Positions 6,834 to 14,555 of a DNA stretch of 41,662 nucleotides are shown in pieces. The notes beneath the pieces were generated by a model, which was not told the DNA's origin, did not search any database, and saw only the letters and a program-made list of their open reading frames with translations. Made by a program: the position numbers and the translations under genes. Source of the stretch: Cytophagaceae bacterium UBA7467 (GTDB lineage Bacteria; Bacteroidota; Bacteroidia; Cytophagales; Spirosomataceae). Position 1 is the stretch's first letter; each line of letters starts with the position of its first letter. The stretch spans positions 1 through 41,662 of the forward strand of contig DLPD01000019.1 in NCBI GenBank assembly GCA_002479785.1, read 5' to 3'.

Positions 6834-8351
6834 TTATTTAGCAGCCTCAGCCAATAATTTTTCTCCTTTAACTACTGCATCCTCAATAGTACCTACTAAG
6901 TTGAAAGCAGCTTCTGGAAGGTGATCGTATTCTCCATCGATGATCGCGTTAAAACCTTTGATCGTATCGTTGATGTCTACTAGAACGCCTTTTAAGCCTG
7001 TAAATTGTTCTGCCACGAAGAAAGGTTGTGACAAGAAACGTTGTACACGGCGAGCGCGAGAAACGACTAATTTATCTTCTTCTGATAATTCATCTAAACC
7101 TAAGATCGCGATGATATCTTGTAATTCCTTGTAACGTTGTAAGATTTCTTTCACACGTTGCGCTGTATTGTAGTGAGAATCACCTAATACTTCTGCAGAT
7201 AAGATACGGGATGAAGAATCCAATGGATCCACTGCAGGGTAGATACCTAATTCAGCAATCTTACGAGATAATACCGTAGTCGCATCTAAGTGGGCAAACG
7301 TTGTTGCCGGAGCTGGATCCGTTAAGTCATCGGCTGGTACGTAAACCGCTTGTACCGATGTAATTGAACCACGCTTAGTTGAAGTGATACGCTCTTGCAT
7401 CGCACCCATTTCTGTGGCTAACGTAGGTTGGTAACCTACCGCAGATGGCATACGACCTAATAGGGCAGATACCTCAGAACCCGCTTGCGTAAAACGGAAG
7501 ATGTTATCAATAAAGAACAGGATATCACGACCTTGACCTTCGCCATCACCATCACGGAAGTGTTCCGCCACGGTTAATCCTGATAAAGCTACACGTGCAC
7601 GGGCTCCAGGAGGCTCGTTCATTTGACCGAAAACTAGGGTTGCCTGAGATTTCGCCAGTTCTGTACTATCTACCTTAGATAGATCCCACTCGCCTGCTTC
7701 CATCGCGTGCTTAAATTCCTCACCATACTTGATAACGCCTGACTCGATCATCTCACGTAGTAAGTCGTTACCCTCACGAGTACGCTCACCTACACCTGCG
7801 AATACCGAAAGACCTTCGTATGCTTTGGCAATATTATTAATCAACTCCATGATCAATACGGTTTTACCTACACCGGCACCACCGAATAAACCAATTTTAC
7901 CCCCTTTTACATAAGGAGCTAACAAGTCAATCACCTTAATTCCTGTGAATAAAACTTCTGTCGTAGTGGCTAATTCATCAAATTTAGGCGCAGAACGGTG
8001 GATAGGTAATCCTTTGTCCGACTTAGGTTGGTCGATACCATCAATAGCATCTCCTACTACATTAAACAAACGACCTTTAATTCCCTCACCCGTCGGCATA
8101 GTCATCGGTGTACCTTTATCGATTACCTCTTGTCCACGTTGAAGACCTTCCGTTCCTTCCATCGCAATTGTTCTCACGCGATCTTCTCCTAAGTGCTGTT
8201 GCACCTCAAGAACAAGCGTTTGACCATTTGATTTCGTTACTGAAAGAGCATTCAAGATCGCTGGTAAATGTGATCCTTCTCCTTCGAAGCTCACATCGAC
8301 AACGGGTCCAATTACTTGCGCAACTTTTCCTTTGTTAACTGCGTTTGCCAT
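6834..8351 (-). CDS. atpD: ATP synthase F1 beta subunit
   Basis: The catalytic beta subunit of the F1Fo ATP synthase, 505 residues. Visible motifs are the Walker A P-loop GLFGGAGVGKTVLIMELI, GERTREGNDLLREM, Walker B ILFFIDNIFRFTQAGSEVSALLGRMPSAVGYQPTLATEMG, and the DELSEEDKL region near the C terminus (the DELSEED lever). The start MANAVNKGKVAQVIGPVVDVSFEGE is typical. It heads a three-gene operon with atpC and a lipoprotein and is transcribed from a textbook Bacteroidota promoter at 8423-8454. The leader of about 70 nt can form two alternative hairpins (8389-8417). Confidence 0.98.
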   Translation of the reverse strand: MANAVNKGKVAQVIGPVVDVSFEGEGSHLPAILNALSVTKSNGQTLVLEVQQHLGEDRVRTIAMEGTEGLQRGQEVIDKGTPMTMPTGEGIKGRLFNVVGDAIDGIDQPKSDKGLPIHRSAPKFDELATTTEVLFTGIKVIDLLAPYVKGGKIGLFGGAGVGKTVLIMELINNIAKAYEGLSVFAGVGERTREGNDLLREMIESGVIKYGEEFKHAMEAGEWDLSKVDSTELAKSQATLVFGQMNEPPGARARVALSGLTVAEHFRDGDGEGQGRDILFFIDNIFRFTQAGSEVSALLGRMPSAVGYQPTLATEMGAMQERITSTKRGSITSVQAVYVPADDLTDPAPATTFAHLDATTVLSRKIAELGIYPAVDPLDSSSRILSAEVLGDSHYNTAQRVKEILQRYKELQDIIAILGLDELSEEDKLVVSRARRVQRFLSQPFFVAEQFTGLKGVLVDINDTIKGFNAIIDGEYDHLPEAAFNLVGTIEDAVVKGEKLLAEAAK

Positions 8352-8388
8352 TTGAATTTTAATTTGTTAGCTAAAAAACTACGATTTT

Positions 8389-8417
8389 GTATTAGTTCAC
8401 GAATGCTAATACATTCG
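8389..8417 (-). promoter_or_regulatory. Alternative hairpins in the atpD 5' leader
   Basis: On the minus strand TGTATTAG pairs perfectly with CTAATACA (plus 8406-8413 and 8389-8396), while CGAATG pairs perfectly with CATTCG (plus 8412-8417 and 8400-8405). The two helices overlap, so only one can form at a time. It could equally be a protein-binding dyad in DNA. Confidence 0.4.
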
Positions 8418-8422
8418 GACTG

Positions 8423-8454
8423 CAAAATTAGCCTCTTAATTCGAATTTACCAAA
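8423..8454 (-). promoter_or_regulatory. Consensus Bacteroidota promoter of atpD
   Basis: Minus strand: -33 TTTG (8451-8454), exactly 20 bp, then -7 TAATTTTG (8423-8430). Both boxes match the consensus without mismatch. Expected start of transcription is near 8419, leaving a leader of about 67 nt. Confidence 0.85.
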
Positions 8455-8557
8455 ACAGAAATTAGTATTTTTCAACTATTTTTTGCCAAAATCAGGCAAT
8501 TTCTTTGAATGAATCGTAGTTTGTGTGAAATTTAGGAATTCATTTTTGAACCAACCT

Positions 8558-10660
8558 ATGCGCTTGTCTGTCACTGCGTTTTCGAAATACCTTTTTTACC
8601 TGACCGCATTGCTGCTCTTGGCTATTTGTGGGCTATGGATTTCTGGAGGTATTTCAGCTTTTACGTGGGTCGAAGTCTCAGAAATGATTCCGTTTAACAA
8701 GGTGGTCGACACGCAAGCCGGCCAGAATTTACACACAAACGTCTATTTCATTCGTCAAAACTTCCAAATTCAAGCGGCAACTCTCAGCGCGACGCCTGAA
8801 ATTATTGGATTTACCCTAGCTTTGCTCGGTTTAGCCGTGACGCTTTTTTCTTTTTTACCGGGATGGCAGGCCATACTGGGCGCCACGCTTTGGTTTGGGA
8901 TCGTCGCTTTCACTTTATCTGACGCCTCTTTTTCGGCTTTATCGCAGATTATCAGTGGACAGATCTTTAGCTTGAGCCTTTTGGCACTTGCAGGCCTATC
9001 CGTCTTAAGCGCGGCATCAATTCCATCCTTTCTACTTGGGTTGTCTCATAGCGCTACTGCTGCAGTATCGAAGAAGAATCGCAGCATTTTAGGTTTAGTT
9101 TGGGGAATTAATTTGCTCTTGACATTTAGTAATCAGCGCTTTGATACGGGAATTCGCACGGCGATTCCGGCGTTTATTTGGGTGATCTTTGCTTTGGGGG
9201 TATATGTATACCAAAACAAAGGCAACAAATCTTTGCTTGGAATTTGCCTGTTAGGACTTTCATCCCTGATTCCAGTCTTATGGCACGCAAATTCGCCGGG
9301 AATTCAGGCGATTGAAAGCTGGAATTTGATTAACCAGGTGCTGATGGGGCTGCTTTTTCCGCTGTTTATTTACCGGAATTTTGGTCCTCTGCTGGCCCAA
9401 AACCTTCCCATCCACAAAGTAATACACAAGGCCGTTACGCTTCCACTACACTTAATTCTGATAGGCGTAGTCATTTTGAGTGTAGGCGCCGTCTTTGCTT
9501 TTAATGCAAGCGCTTATCATCTGGGAATGGCCGCGAAAGAGAATTATGCAGGCGACGTATCTGCTTTAGTGGGGGACCAACAAATGGCAGAAATCCATTA
9601 CAAGAATGCCACTTTGCACAGTCGCTTAAATACGAAAAGCAACCTAAGCCTAGCCGCCCTCGCGCAGCAAGCGGGAGACACAGAGACCTTCGCCTATTAT
9701 GTGGCAGCTAGCCAAAGTGTCCATCCTGATCCCGCACTCTCGGTGGCGCTTGCGAATGTATTCGCAACAGAAAACCGCCCTTTTGATGCCTTATTTACCT
9801 TACAAAAAAGTGATGTAGCTGACCCTCGCATCGCCACACAACTGGCCTTGCAATACGAAAGGCTAGCTGTTGCGGATTCCGCGGTTTATTTTTACAATCG
9901 CGCATGTTCACTTGAACCAGAAAATCCACTCTACATCGCCAATAAATTATACGCAGAGTCTACGTATTTAAAACGAAAGCCCGAATTCAACCCATCAGAG
10001 GACTTAGCCATACAGGCTAATTTACTAGCCGCAGGAATTCCAACGGCACCGATGAGTCCGTCTTTTGTTCCGCGTGCGGATTTGCGCGATTTGGTCTACT
10101 TATCTAATGGAATGATGTTTTGGAAAGGGAAAGCACCCCTGTATGACCTGACAGGCTGGCAAAGATCATTAGGCGAAATGTTTCCTGAATTAGAACTATT
10201 AAAATCGTGGCAAGCGTTTTACCACGCGAAACCTGTCGTCGCCTTAAACCAATTGAATGTGTCCATTGCGGCGGACACAACCCAAGGTTCGGGGATGACT
10301 GGGATTTTGGCTTTTTGGAAATATGCGACGGCTTTTCCGGTAAAAACACCTCCGGTTTCACAAGCGAATGCACTTATGATGTTAGAAAAATATCCTTTTC
10401 AAATCCCGGTTTTACAACAGGCTCTTCCGCTGGTTCCCGCAAAAAAAGGCTACGAGGCCGCGTTAGCGGCATTGCAATGGAACGAACAAAATCCAGCCTA
10501 CTACCCCATCTATGCTTTGCAGGCACTGAAAATGGGCGAAATATTGTATGCGGACGAGGCCATGGAAAAACTGAGAACACTCAATCCTCGCCTGTTTCAA
10601 GCCTCACAGGCGAGCTATTTAGCTGAAAAACAACGCGCTCAAGAAAAAACTAAGTTTTAG
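8558..10660 (+). CDS. Polytopic membrane protein with C-terminal TPR-like repeats
   Basis: A 700-residue protein with no clear named family. The N-terminal half is strongly hydrophobic, with roughly nine or ten membrane segments, beginning with YLFYLTALLLLAICGLW and ending with LHLILIGVVILSVGAVFAF near residue 320. The second half is soluble and helical: helix pairs such as GDVSALVGDQQMAEIHYKNATLHSR, DTETFAYYVAASQSVHPDPALSVALANVF and DSAVYFYNRACSLEPENPLYIANKLYA look like tetratricopeptide repeats, and the C-terminal third is Ala/Leu-rich and also helical. This resembles Bacteroidota proteins that hold a scaffold at the inner membrane, but no function can be assigned. A GTG start at 8525 is possible; I chose the ATG at 8558 because the first membrane segment follows it directly. 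It is divergent from atpD. Confidence 0.75.
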   Translation: MRLSVTAFSKYLFYLTALLLLAICGLWISGGISAFTWVEVSEMIPFNKVVDTQAGQNLHTNVYFIRQNFQIQAATLSATPEIIGFTLALLGLAVTLFSFLPGWQAILGATLWFGIVAFTLSDASFSALSQIISGQIFSLSLLALAGLSVLSAASIPSFLLGLSHSATAAVSKKNRSILGLVWGINLLLTFSNQRFDTGIRTAIPAFIWVIFALGVYVYQNKGNKSLLGICLLGLSSLIPVLWHANSPGIQAIESWNLINQVLMGLLFPLFIYRNFGPLLAQNLPIHKVIHKAVTLPLHLILIGVVILSVGAVFAFNASAYHLGMAAKENYAGDVSALVGDQQMAEIHYKNATLHSRLNTKSNLSLAALAQQAGDTETFAYYVAASQSVHPDPALSVALANVFATENRPFDALFTLQKSDVADPRIATQLALQYERLAVADSAVYFYNRACSLEPENPLYIANKLYAESTYLKRKPEFNPSEDLAIQANLLAAGIPTAPMSPSFVPRADLRDLVYLSNGMMFWKGKAPLYDLTGWQRSLGEMFPELELLKSWQAFYHAKPVVALNQLNVSIAADTTQGSGMTGILAFWKYATAFPVKTPPVSQANALMMLEKYPFQIPVLQQALPLVPAKKGYEAALAALQWNEQNPAYYPIYALQALKMGEILYADEAMEKLRTLNPRLFQASQASYLAEKQRAQEKTKF

Positions 10661-10663
10661 GCC

Positions 10664-10694
10664 TTGTATAATTAAGTGACATTCTGTACTTTTG
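10664..10694 (+). promoter_or_regulatory. Promoter of rpsJ
   Basis: -33 TTG (10664-10666), 20 bp, then a perfect -7 TACTTTTG (10687-10694). This would start transcription near 10699 and give a leader of about 65 nt that contains the interleaved helices described below. Confidence 0.8.
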
Positions 10695-10708
10695 CAATCC
10701 TAATTTAT

Positions 10709-10760
10709 TTAAGTAGCGGAGTAAATGGTTCTTTCGCTGCTTAATCATTTAAAGAACCAT
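10709..10760 (+). promoter_or_regulatory. rpsJ leader: interleaved helices, candidate pseudoknot or switch
   Basis: Helix A pairs 10709-10718 (TTAAGTAGCG) with 10735-10744 (CGCTGCTTAA): 10 bp with one U-G wobble. Helix B pairs 10725-10734 (ATGGTTCTTT) with 10751-10760 (AAAGAACCAT): 10 bp, perfect. The strands alternate A1-B1-A2-B2, with 6 nt between A1 and B1, none between B1 and A2, and 6 nt between A2 and B2. That is the topology of an H-type pseudoknot, or of two mutually exclusive hairpins. B2 ends 5 nt before the rpsJ ATG, so helix B would block ribosome entry. Position and structure fit autogenous control of a ribosomal protein gene; the ligand is inferred. Confidence 0.65.
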
Positions 10761-10765
10761 CTTAT

Positions 10766-11071
10766 ATGAATCAAAAAATTCGCATTAAGCTGAAGTCATT
10801 TGACCACTCCTTGGTAGACAAATCAGCAGAGAAAATCGTTAAAGCGGTAAAAGCTACAGGAGCAGTTGTTTCTGGCCCTATCCCTCTTCCAACAAAAATT
10901 GAGAAATTCACTGTTTTACGTTCACCACACGTTAACAAGAAAGCACGTGAGCAATTCCAATTATGTACATACAAGCGCCTAATCGACATCTTCTCTTCTT
11001 CTGCTAAAACAGTAGATGCGTTGATGAAATTAGAATTGCCATCAGGAGTAGACGTAGAAATCAAGGTGTAA
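10766..11071 (+). CDS. rpsJ: 30S ribosomal protein S10
   Basis: S10 (NusE), a 30S head protein that also takes part in transcription antitermination through NusB and NusG. The 101-residue protein matches along its length: NQKIRIKLKSFDHSLVDKSAEKIVKAVKATGAVVSGPIPLPTKIEKFTVLRSPHVNKKAREQFQ, then the TYKRLIDIF segment and LPSGVDVEIKV. What is odd is its location: rpsJ normally lies at the head of the S10 operon or directly after fusA, but here it is flanked by a membrane protein and by rpmH, with its own promoter and its own structured leader. No S10-operon neighbours (rplC, rplD) are present. A second copy elsewhere cannot be excluded. Confidence 0.97.
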   Translation: MNQKIRIKLKSFDHSLVDKSAEKIVKAVKATGAVVSGPIPLPTKIEKFTVLRSPHVNKKAREQFQLCTYKRLIDIFSSSAKTVDALMKLELPSGVDVEIKV

Positions 11072-11105
11072 GGACCTGTCAGGTGAGGCCATTAAAGCTG
11101 AATCC

Positions 11106-11135
11106 TTGATGAATAAATATTTTGTTTTACCTTTG
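11106..11135 (+). promoter_or_regulatory. Promoter of the rpmH-rnpA operon
   Basis: -33 TTG (11106-11108), 19 bp, then a perfect -7 TACCTTTG (11128-11135). The roughly 40-nt leader contains a hairpin (AGCCC at 11138 with GGGCT at 11156, continued by ATC/GAT) and a smaller one (CTTTA/TAAAG, 11162-11176) just in front of the start codon. Confidence 0.75.
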
Positions 11136-11178
11136 CAAGCCCTAATCGAAATGATGGGCTGCTTTAACAAATAAAGAA

Positions 11179-11334
11179 ATGAAAAGAACTTTTCAACCCT
11201 CTGTACGTAAGAGAAAGAACAAACACGGTTTCCGTGAGCGTATGTCTACGGCAAACGGTCGTCGCGTATTGACAAACCGTCGTGCTAAAGGACGTCACAA
11301 GTTGACTGTTTCAGACGAAAAAAGAGGCAAATAA
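11179..11334 (+). CDS. rpmH: 50S ribosomal protein L34
   Basis: L34, a 51-residue very basic ribosomal protein. The sequence is canonical: MKRTFQPSVRKRKNKHGFRERM, then ANGRRVL and RRAKGRHKLTVSD. It is the first gene of the conserved rpmH-rnpA pair, with its own consensus promoter. Usual length for this family is 44-52 residues. Confidence 0.97.
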   Translation: MKRTFQPSVRKRKNKHGFRERMSTANGRRVLTNRRAKGRHKLTVSDEKRGK

Positions 11335-11396
11335 GCCATAGATCTTAGAAAAGAAGATTTCTGGTTTGCTATTGTTATACACTTAGTATTCCTGCT

Positions 11397-11801
11397 TTGA
11401 AATTTACATTTTCTAAATCGGAGCGTCTAACGCATAGTAAGATTATTGATTCCTTATTCGAGAAGGATAGCCGAGTCGTTGAAGAACGATTTGTCTATCC
11501 TTTTCGTGTTTTATACATCCGAGAGAATCCGTATGTAGCGGATCAAGCGAATCCACAGATATTAATTTCGGTTCCAAAGCGCAAATTTTCGAAAGCTGTG
11601 GACCGAAACACACTCAAGCGTCGCATCCGCGAGGCTTACCGCCTGAACAAACCCCATTTTCAAGTAGAAGGAAAAGCAAAACTTCCAGATGTATTGGCTT
11701 TTGTCTATATTGGTTCCACCATTGAATCCTCAGACAAAATCCATAAGAAAATGGCCGCCATTTTAGACAAATTCACCCAATCAAATGAAGCAGCTAATTA
11801 A
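11397..11801 (+). CDS. rnpA: Ribonuclease P protein component
   Basis: The protein subunit of RNase P, which with the RNA subunit matures the 5' ends of tRNAs. The 134-residue protein has the family core motif R-N-x-x-K-R-x-x-R-E (RNTLKRRIREAYRL, about 75-88) and the N-terminal F-x-K-S-E-R-L-T. The start codon is TTG: M-K-F-T-F-S-K-S-E-R-L is the usual RnpA beginning, and no ATG or GTG lies upstream in frame before this point. It follows rpmH by 62 nt, as in most bacteria, and overlaps the ctp gene by 17 nt, so translation of the two may be coupled. YidD, often next in this cluster, is absent. Confidence 0.95.
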   Translation: MKFTFSKSERLTHSKIIDSLFEKDSRVVEERFVYPFRVLYIRENPYVADQANPQILISVPKRKFSKAVDRNTLKRRIREAYRLNKPHFQVEGKAKLPDVLAFVYIGSTIESSDKIHKKMAAILDKFTQSNEAAN

Positions 11802-13362
11802 AATAAGCCTTTTCGTGTTTTTGGGTATGGGATTGTGGGCTTTTAGCCGGGCAGACCACTTGTTTGACCTTGCTAAAAACCTGGATATTTATGCCAGTGT
11901 CATCAAAGAACTGAATCAATTCTATGTGGACCCCATCGACCCTAATAAGGTCGTACAAAACTCCATCGATGGAATGCTGGACCAATTAGACCCCTACACG
12001 GTGTATTATCCAGAACAAGATTTGGACGAATTTACCACCCTCACCACCGGAAAATACGAGGGAATCGGAATCCGGGCGACTTGGGTGAACAAAGGCTATT
12101 ACATTACCTATGTAGACGAAGATAGCCCCGCCTTACAGGCTGGATTACAAATAGGTGATCAACTACTTTCCATTAATGGAAATAAGATTACCGAAGAGTC
12201 AGATCCAGGGGAGTTAATCAAAGGGCCTAAAGACAGCAAATTAACCGCAGAGATCAAGCGGGGGGATGCCTCTTTATCGGTAAGCATCAACCGATCTACC
12301 GTTCAAATTAAAAACGTAGGCTATGCGGGCATCATCCGTCCAGGCATCGGCTACATCGAATTAGAAGAATTCAATCAATCGGCAACCAAAGAAATGAAGG
12401 CGGCCCTGGTTCAATTGAAGAAAGAGGGTATGAAGAAATTGATATTGGATTTGCGCAATAATCCAGGGGGCTTATTGACGCAGGCAGTTGACATTTGCAA
12501 CCTCTTTTTAGACAAAGAAACGCCTATCGTAAGCACCAAGGGTAAGTTACAAGAGTGGAATGCCTCTTACAAAGCCTTGAACCCCAGCTGGGATAATTCC
12601 ATTCCGCTAGTCGTCTTAATTAACCAAAACTCCGCTTCAGCGGCCGAAATTGTGGCGGGTGTTTTACAAGATTATGACCGGGCAACGATTGTGGGACAAC
12701 GGAGTTTTGGAAAAGGCCTCGTTCAGGTGACTCGTGATTTGCCTTACCGTGCTAAAATCAAAATTACCACTGCGAAATATTACATACCGAGTGGTCGCTG
12801 CATTCAAGCTATCGACTATTCTGGAAACAAGGACACCACTAAACAGGAATTTAAAACACGCAAAGGCCGAAAAGTCAACGCTGGTGGAGGTATTGAACCC
12901 GATGTGTTAGTAGGTCGTCCGCAGGCGAACAGTTTGACGCAACAACTTTTGAAAGAGAAAATCTTCTTTCAATATGCCCGGTTATTTAAATTAAAGCACG
13001 CCTCAATCGCGAAGGCGGCTAACTTCCATTTAACGGAAGCTGAATACGAAGACTTCGTGGAGTGGGTAATAGCGAGCAAATTCAACTACGAAAGCCCGTT
13101 GGAAAAACAGATGCGTGAGGTGCTGAAGGAAACACAAAAAGATCCTTTGTATACAAACTTGACAGCCACACTGGAGAAGGCCAAACCAGAATGGGATTCC
13201 TCGGTCGCCAAAGAACTAACGGCGAACAAAAAAGTGATTTCCGCGTTATTAGAACAAGAAATAGTACACCATTATTACCTTAAAAAAGGGATTAATGAAT
13301 GGTCTTTTGAACACGATCCTAGCCTCTTAAAAGGGGTGGAATTAATTAGCTCTTTGAAATGA
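11785..13362 (+). CDS. C-terminal processing peptidase (S41, PDZ domain)
   Basis: An exported serine protease of the CtpA/Tsp family, 525 residues. It starts with a signal or anchor segment (MKQLIKISLFVFLGMGLWAFSRA). A PDZ domain covers about residues 85-160 (GKYEGIGIRATW, SPALQAGLQIGDQLLSINGNKI). The S41 catalytic core follows: LDLRNNPGGLLTQAVDICNLF, then N-S-A-S-A-A-E-I with Ser295 as the likely nucleophile, and Lys320 in GQRSFGKGLVQ as the general base, 25 residues later as in other members. A C-terminal helical extension is present. It sits between rnpA and tsaB in a compact operon; substrates are not predictable. Confidence 0.93.
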   Translation: MKQLIKISLFVFLGMGLWAFSRADHLFDLAKNLDIYASVIKELNQFYVDPIDPNKVVQNSIDGMLDQLDPYTVYYPEQDLDEFTTLTTGKYEGIGIRATWVNKGYYITYVDEDSPALQAGLQIGDQLLSINGNKITEESDPGELIKGPKDSKLTAEIKRGDASLSVSINRSTVQIKNVGYAGIIRPGIGYIELEEFNQSATKEMKAALVQLKKEGMKKLILDLRNNPGGLLTQAVDICNLFLDKETPIVSTKGKLQEWNASYKALNPSWDNSIPLVVLINQNSASAAEIVAGVLQDYDRATIVGQRSFGKGLVQVTRDLPYRAKIKITTAKYYIPSGRCIQAIDYSGNKDTTKQEFKTRKGRKVNAGGGIEPDVLVGRPQANSLTQQLLKEKIFFQYARLFKLKHASIAKAANFHLTEAEYEDFVEWVIASKFNYESPLEKQMREVLKETQKDPLYTNLTATLEKAKPEWDSSVAKELTANKKVISALLEQEIVHHYYLKKGINEWSFEHDPSLLKGVELISSLK

Positions 13363-14033
13363 GTCTTATCCTAAGTCTAGATACATCAACCCAAAACTGT
13401 TCCGTTGCCCTGCATGAAAATGGGCAATTGATTACGCAGGAATTAGTTTCAGAGGAAGGTTCTCATTCCAAAGCGCTCACGCTTTTGATTGAAAAAGTGA
13501 TGCATACGGCTGGGTGGGCGCTAGCTGAACTATCCGCGGTGGCTGTTTCAAACGGACCTGGATCATACACAGGTTTACGCATTGGCTTAGCGACGGCAAA
13601 AGGAATTTGCTTCGCTTTAGACAAACCCTTAATCTGTTTGCCGACTTTACAGGTGTTAGCCTCTTCAGTCACCCCACCCGCAGACTCGCTGCTTTTACCG
13701 ATGTTAGATGCGCGCAGAATGGAAGTTTATGCGGCCGTTTATACGGCAAATTTACAGGAGGTGTCTCCTCAAGAGGCTCATATATTAAACCAAGAGTCTT
13801 TTCAAGAGTTTAGGCCTATTGTGGCTTTTGGGAATGGCTCTGCGAAATGGAAAGCAAGTTGCTTGCATCCTTCCATCACATTCCTTGATGGACCTTCATT
13901 ACCTGAGGCTCAATATATGGGGAAATTAGCCCACAAGGCTTTTTTGAACCAATCATTCGAAAACCTCGTTACGAAAGAGCCCGACTATTTAAAGGAATAC
14001 ATGGGCACTAAACCGAAACTTAAATCTTTGTAA
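13359..14033 (+). CDS. tsaB: tRNA threonylcarbamoyladenosine biosynthesis protein TsaB
   Basis: TsaB is the non-catalytic partner of TsaD in making N6-threonylcarbamoyladenosine at position 37 of ANN-decoding tRNAs. The 224-residue protein shows the ASKHA fold start ILSLDTSTQNCSVALHENG, the S-H-S-K-A-L-T segment, and S-N-G-P-G-S-Y-T-G-L-R-I-G-L-A-T-A-K-G near residues 64-82, which is the TsaB signature. It lacks the metal-binding H-x-x-x-H that defines TsaD. The start overlaps the ctp stop codon (ATGA), indicating translational coupling. Confidence 0.95.
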   Translation: MSLILSLDTSTQNCSVALHENGQLITQELVSEEGSHSKALTLLIEKVMHTAGWALAELSAVAVSNGPGSYTGLRIGLATAKGICFALDKPLICLPTLQVLASSVTPPADSLLLPMLDARRMEVYAAVYTANLQEVSPQEAHILNQESFQEFRPIVAFGNGSAKWKASCLHPSITFLDGPSLPEAQYMGKLAHKAFLNQSFENLVTKEPDYLKEYMGTKPKLKSL

Positions 14034-14034
14034 G

Positions 14035-14541
14035 ATGGCAGAGGAAATTATCAACCGAGTAAACCAAAGTGGGCTGACGCAAATCGATTTAGAAGATTTA
14101 CGTGTTCCGGGTGATCGTGTTTTCATCGACATCAAAGATCAATTATTCCAAGGCATCGCCTTGCGCGAGAAAGATTTTAGAACGTTCATCGCAGGACACG
14201 ATTGGTCGAGTTATGCTGGGAAACACGTAGCCGTGGGTTGCAGTGAGGATGCCATTATTCCCACTTGGGCTTATATGTTAGTAGGCGTTCAACTGACTCC
14301 ATTCGCGAAAACGCTCGTTTTTGGAAATTTAGCTGATTTGGAAAAGACGTTGTTTGAACAAGCTTTGGCGAACATAAAGCCGGAAGATTTTCAGGATGCC
14401 AAAATCGTCATCAAAGGTTGCTCGAAAGAATCCGTTCCGACAGAAGCTTATTTGAAAATCACGCAATTATTGCAACCGGTGGCGAAGAGCTTGTTTTTTG
14501 GAGAACCTTGCAGTACGGTTCCGCTTTTTAAAAGAAAATAA
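14035..14541 (+). CDS. DUF2480 family protein
   Basis: A 168-residue soluble protein of the Bacteroidota-restricted DUF2480 family, which I recognise from MAEEIINRVNQSGLTQIDLEDL, FDIKD-like VFIDIKDQLFQGIALREKDFR, and the C-S-E-D-A-I-I-P-T-W-A-Y-M-L segment. The protein has four Cys (CSEDA, GCSKES, EPCST and nearby), and the C-terminal half repeats a similar pattern (KGCSKESVPTEAYLKITQLLQPVAKSLFFGEP against VGCSEDAIIPTWAYMLVGVQLTPFAKTLVFGNL), which looks like an internal duplication. The biochemical role is unknown. It starts one nucleotide after tsaB and is probably part of the same operon. Confidence 0.85.
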   Translation: MAEEIINRVNQSGLTQIDLEDLRVPGDRVFIDIKDQLFQGIALREKDFRTFIAGHDWSSYAGKHVAVGCSEDAIIPTWAYMLVGVQLTPFAKTLVFGNLADLEKTLFEQALANIKPEDFQDAKIVIKGCSKESVPTEAYLKITQLLQPVAKSLFFGEPCSTVPLFKRK

Positions 14542-14555
14542 GGTAATTTTGTCCT

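Noticed and set aside
10207..10626. Plus-strand open frame of 139 codons inside the TPR membrane protein
   Set aside because: Out of frame with a well-supported gene, and its translation shows no domain or signal.
11074..11084. Inverted repeat ACCTG-T-CAGGT after the rpsJ stop codon as a terminator
   Set aside because: It has no T-run and a one-base loop; left unassigned.
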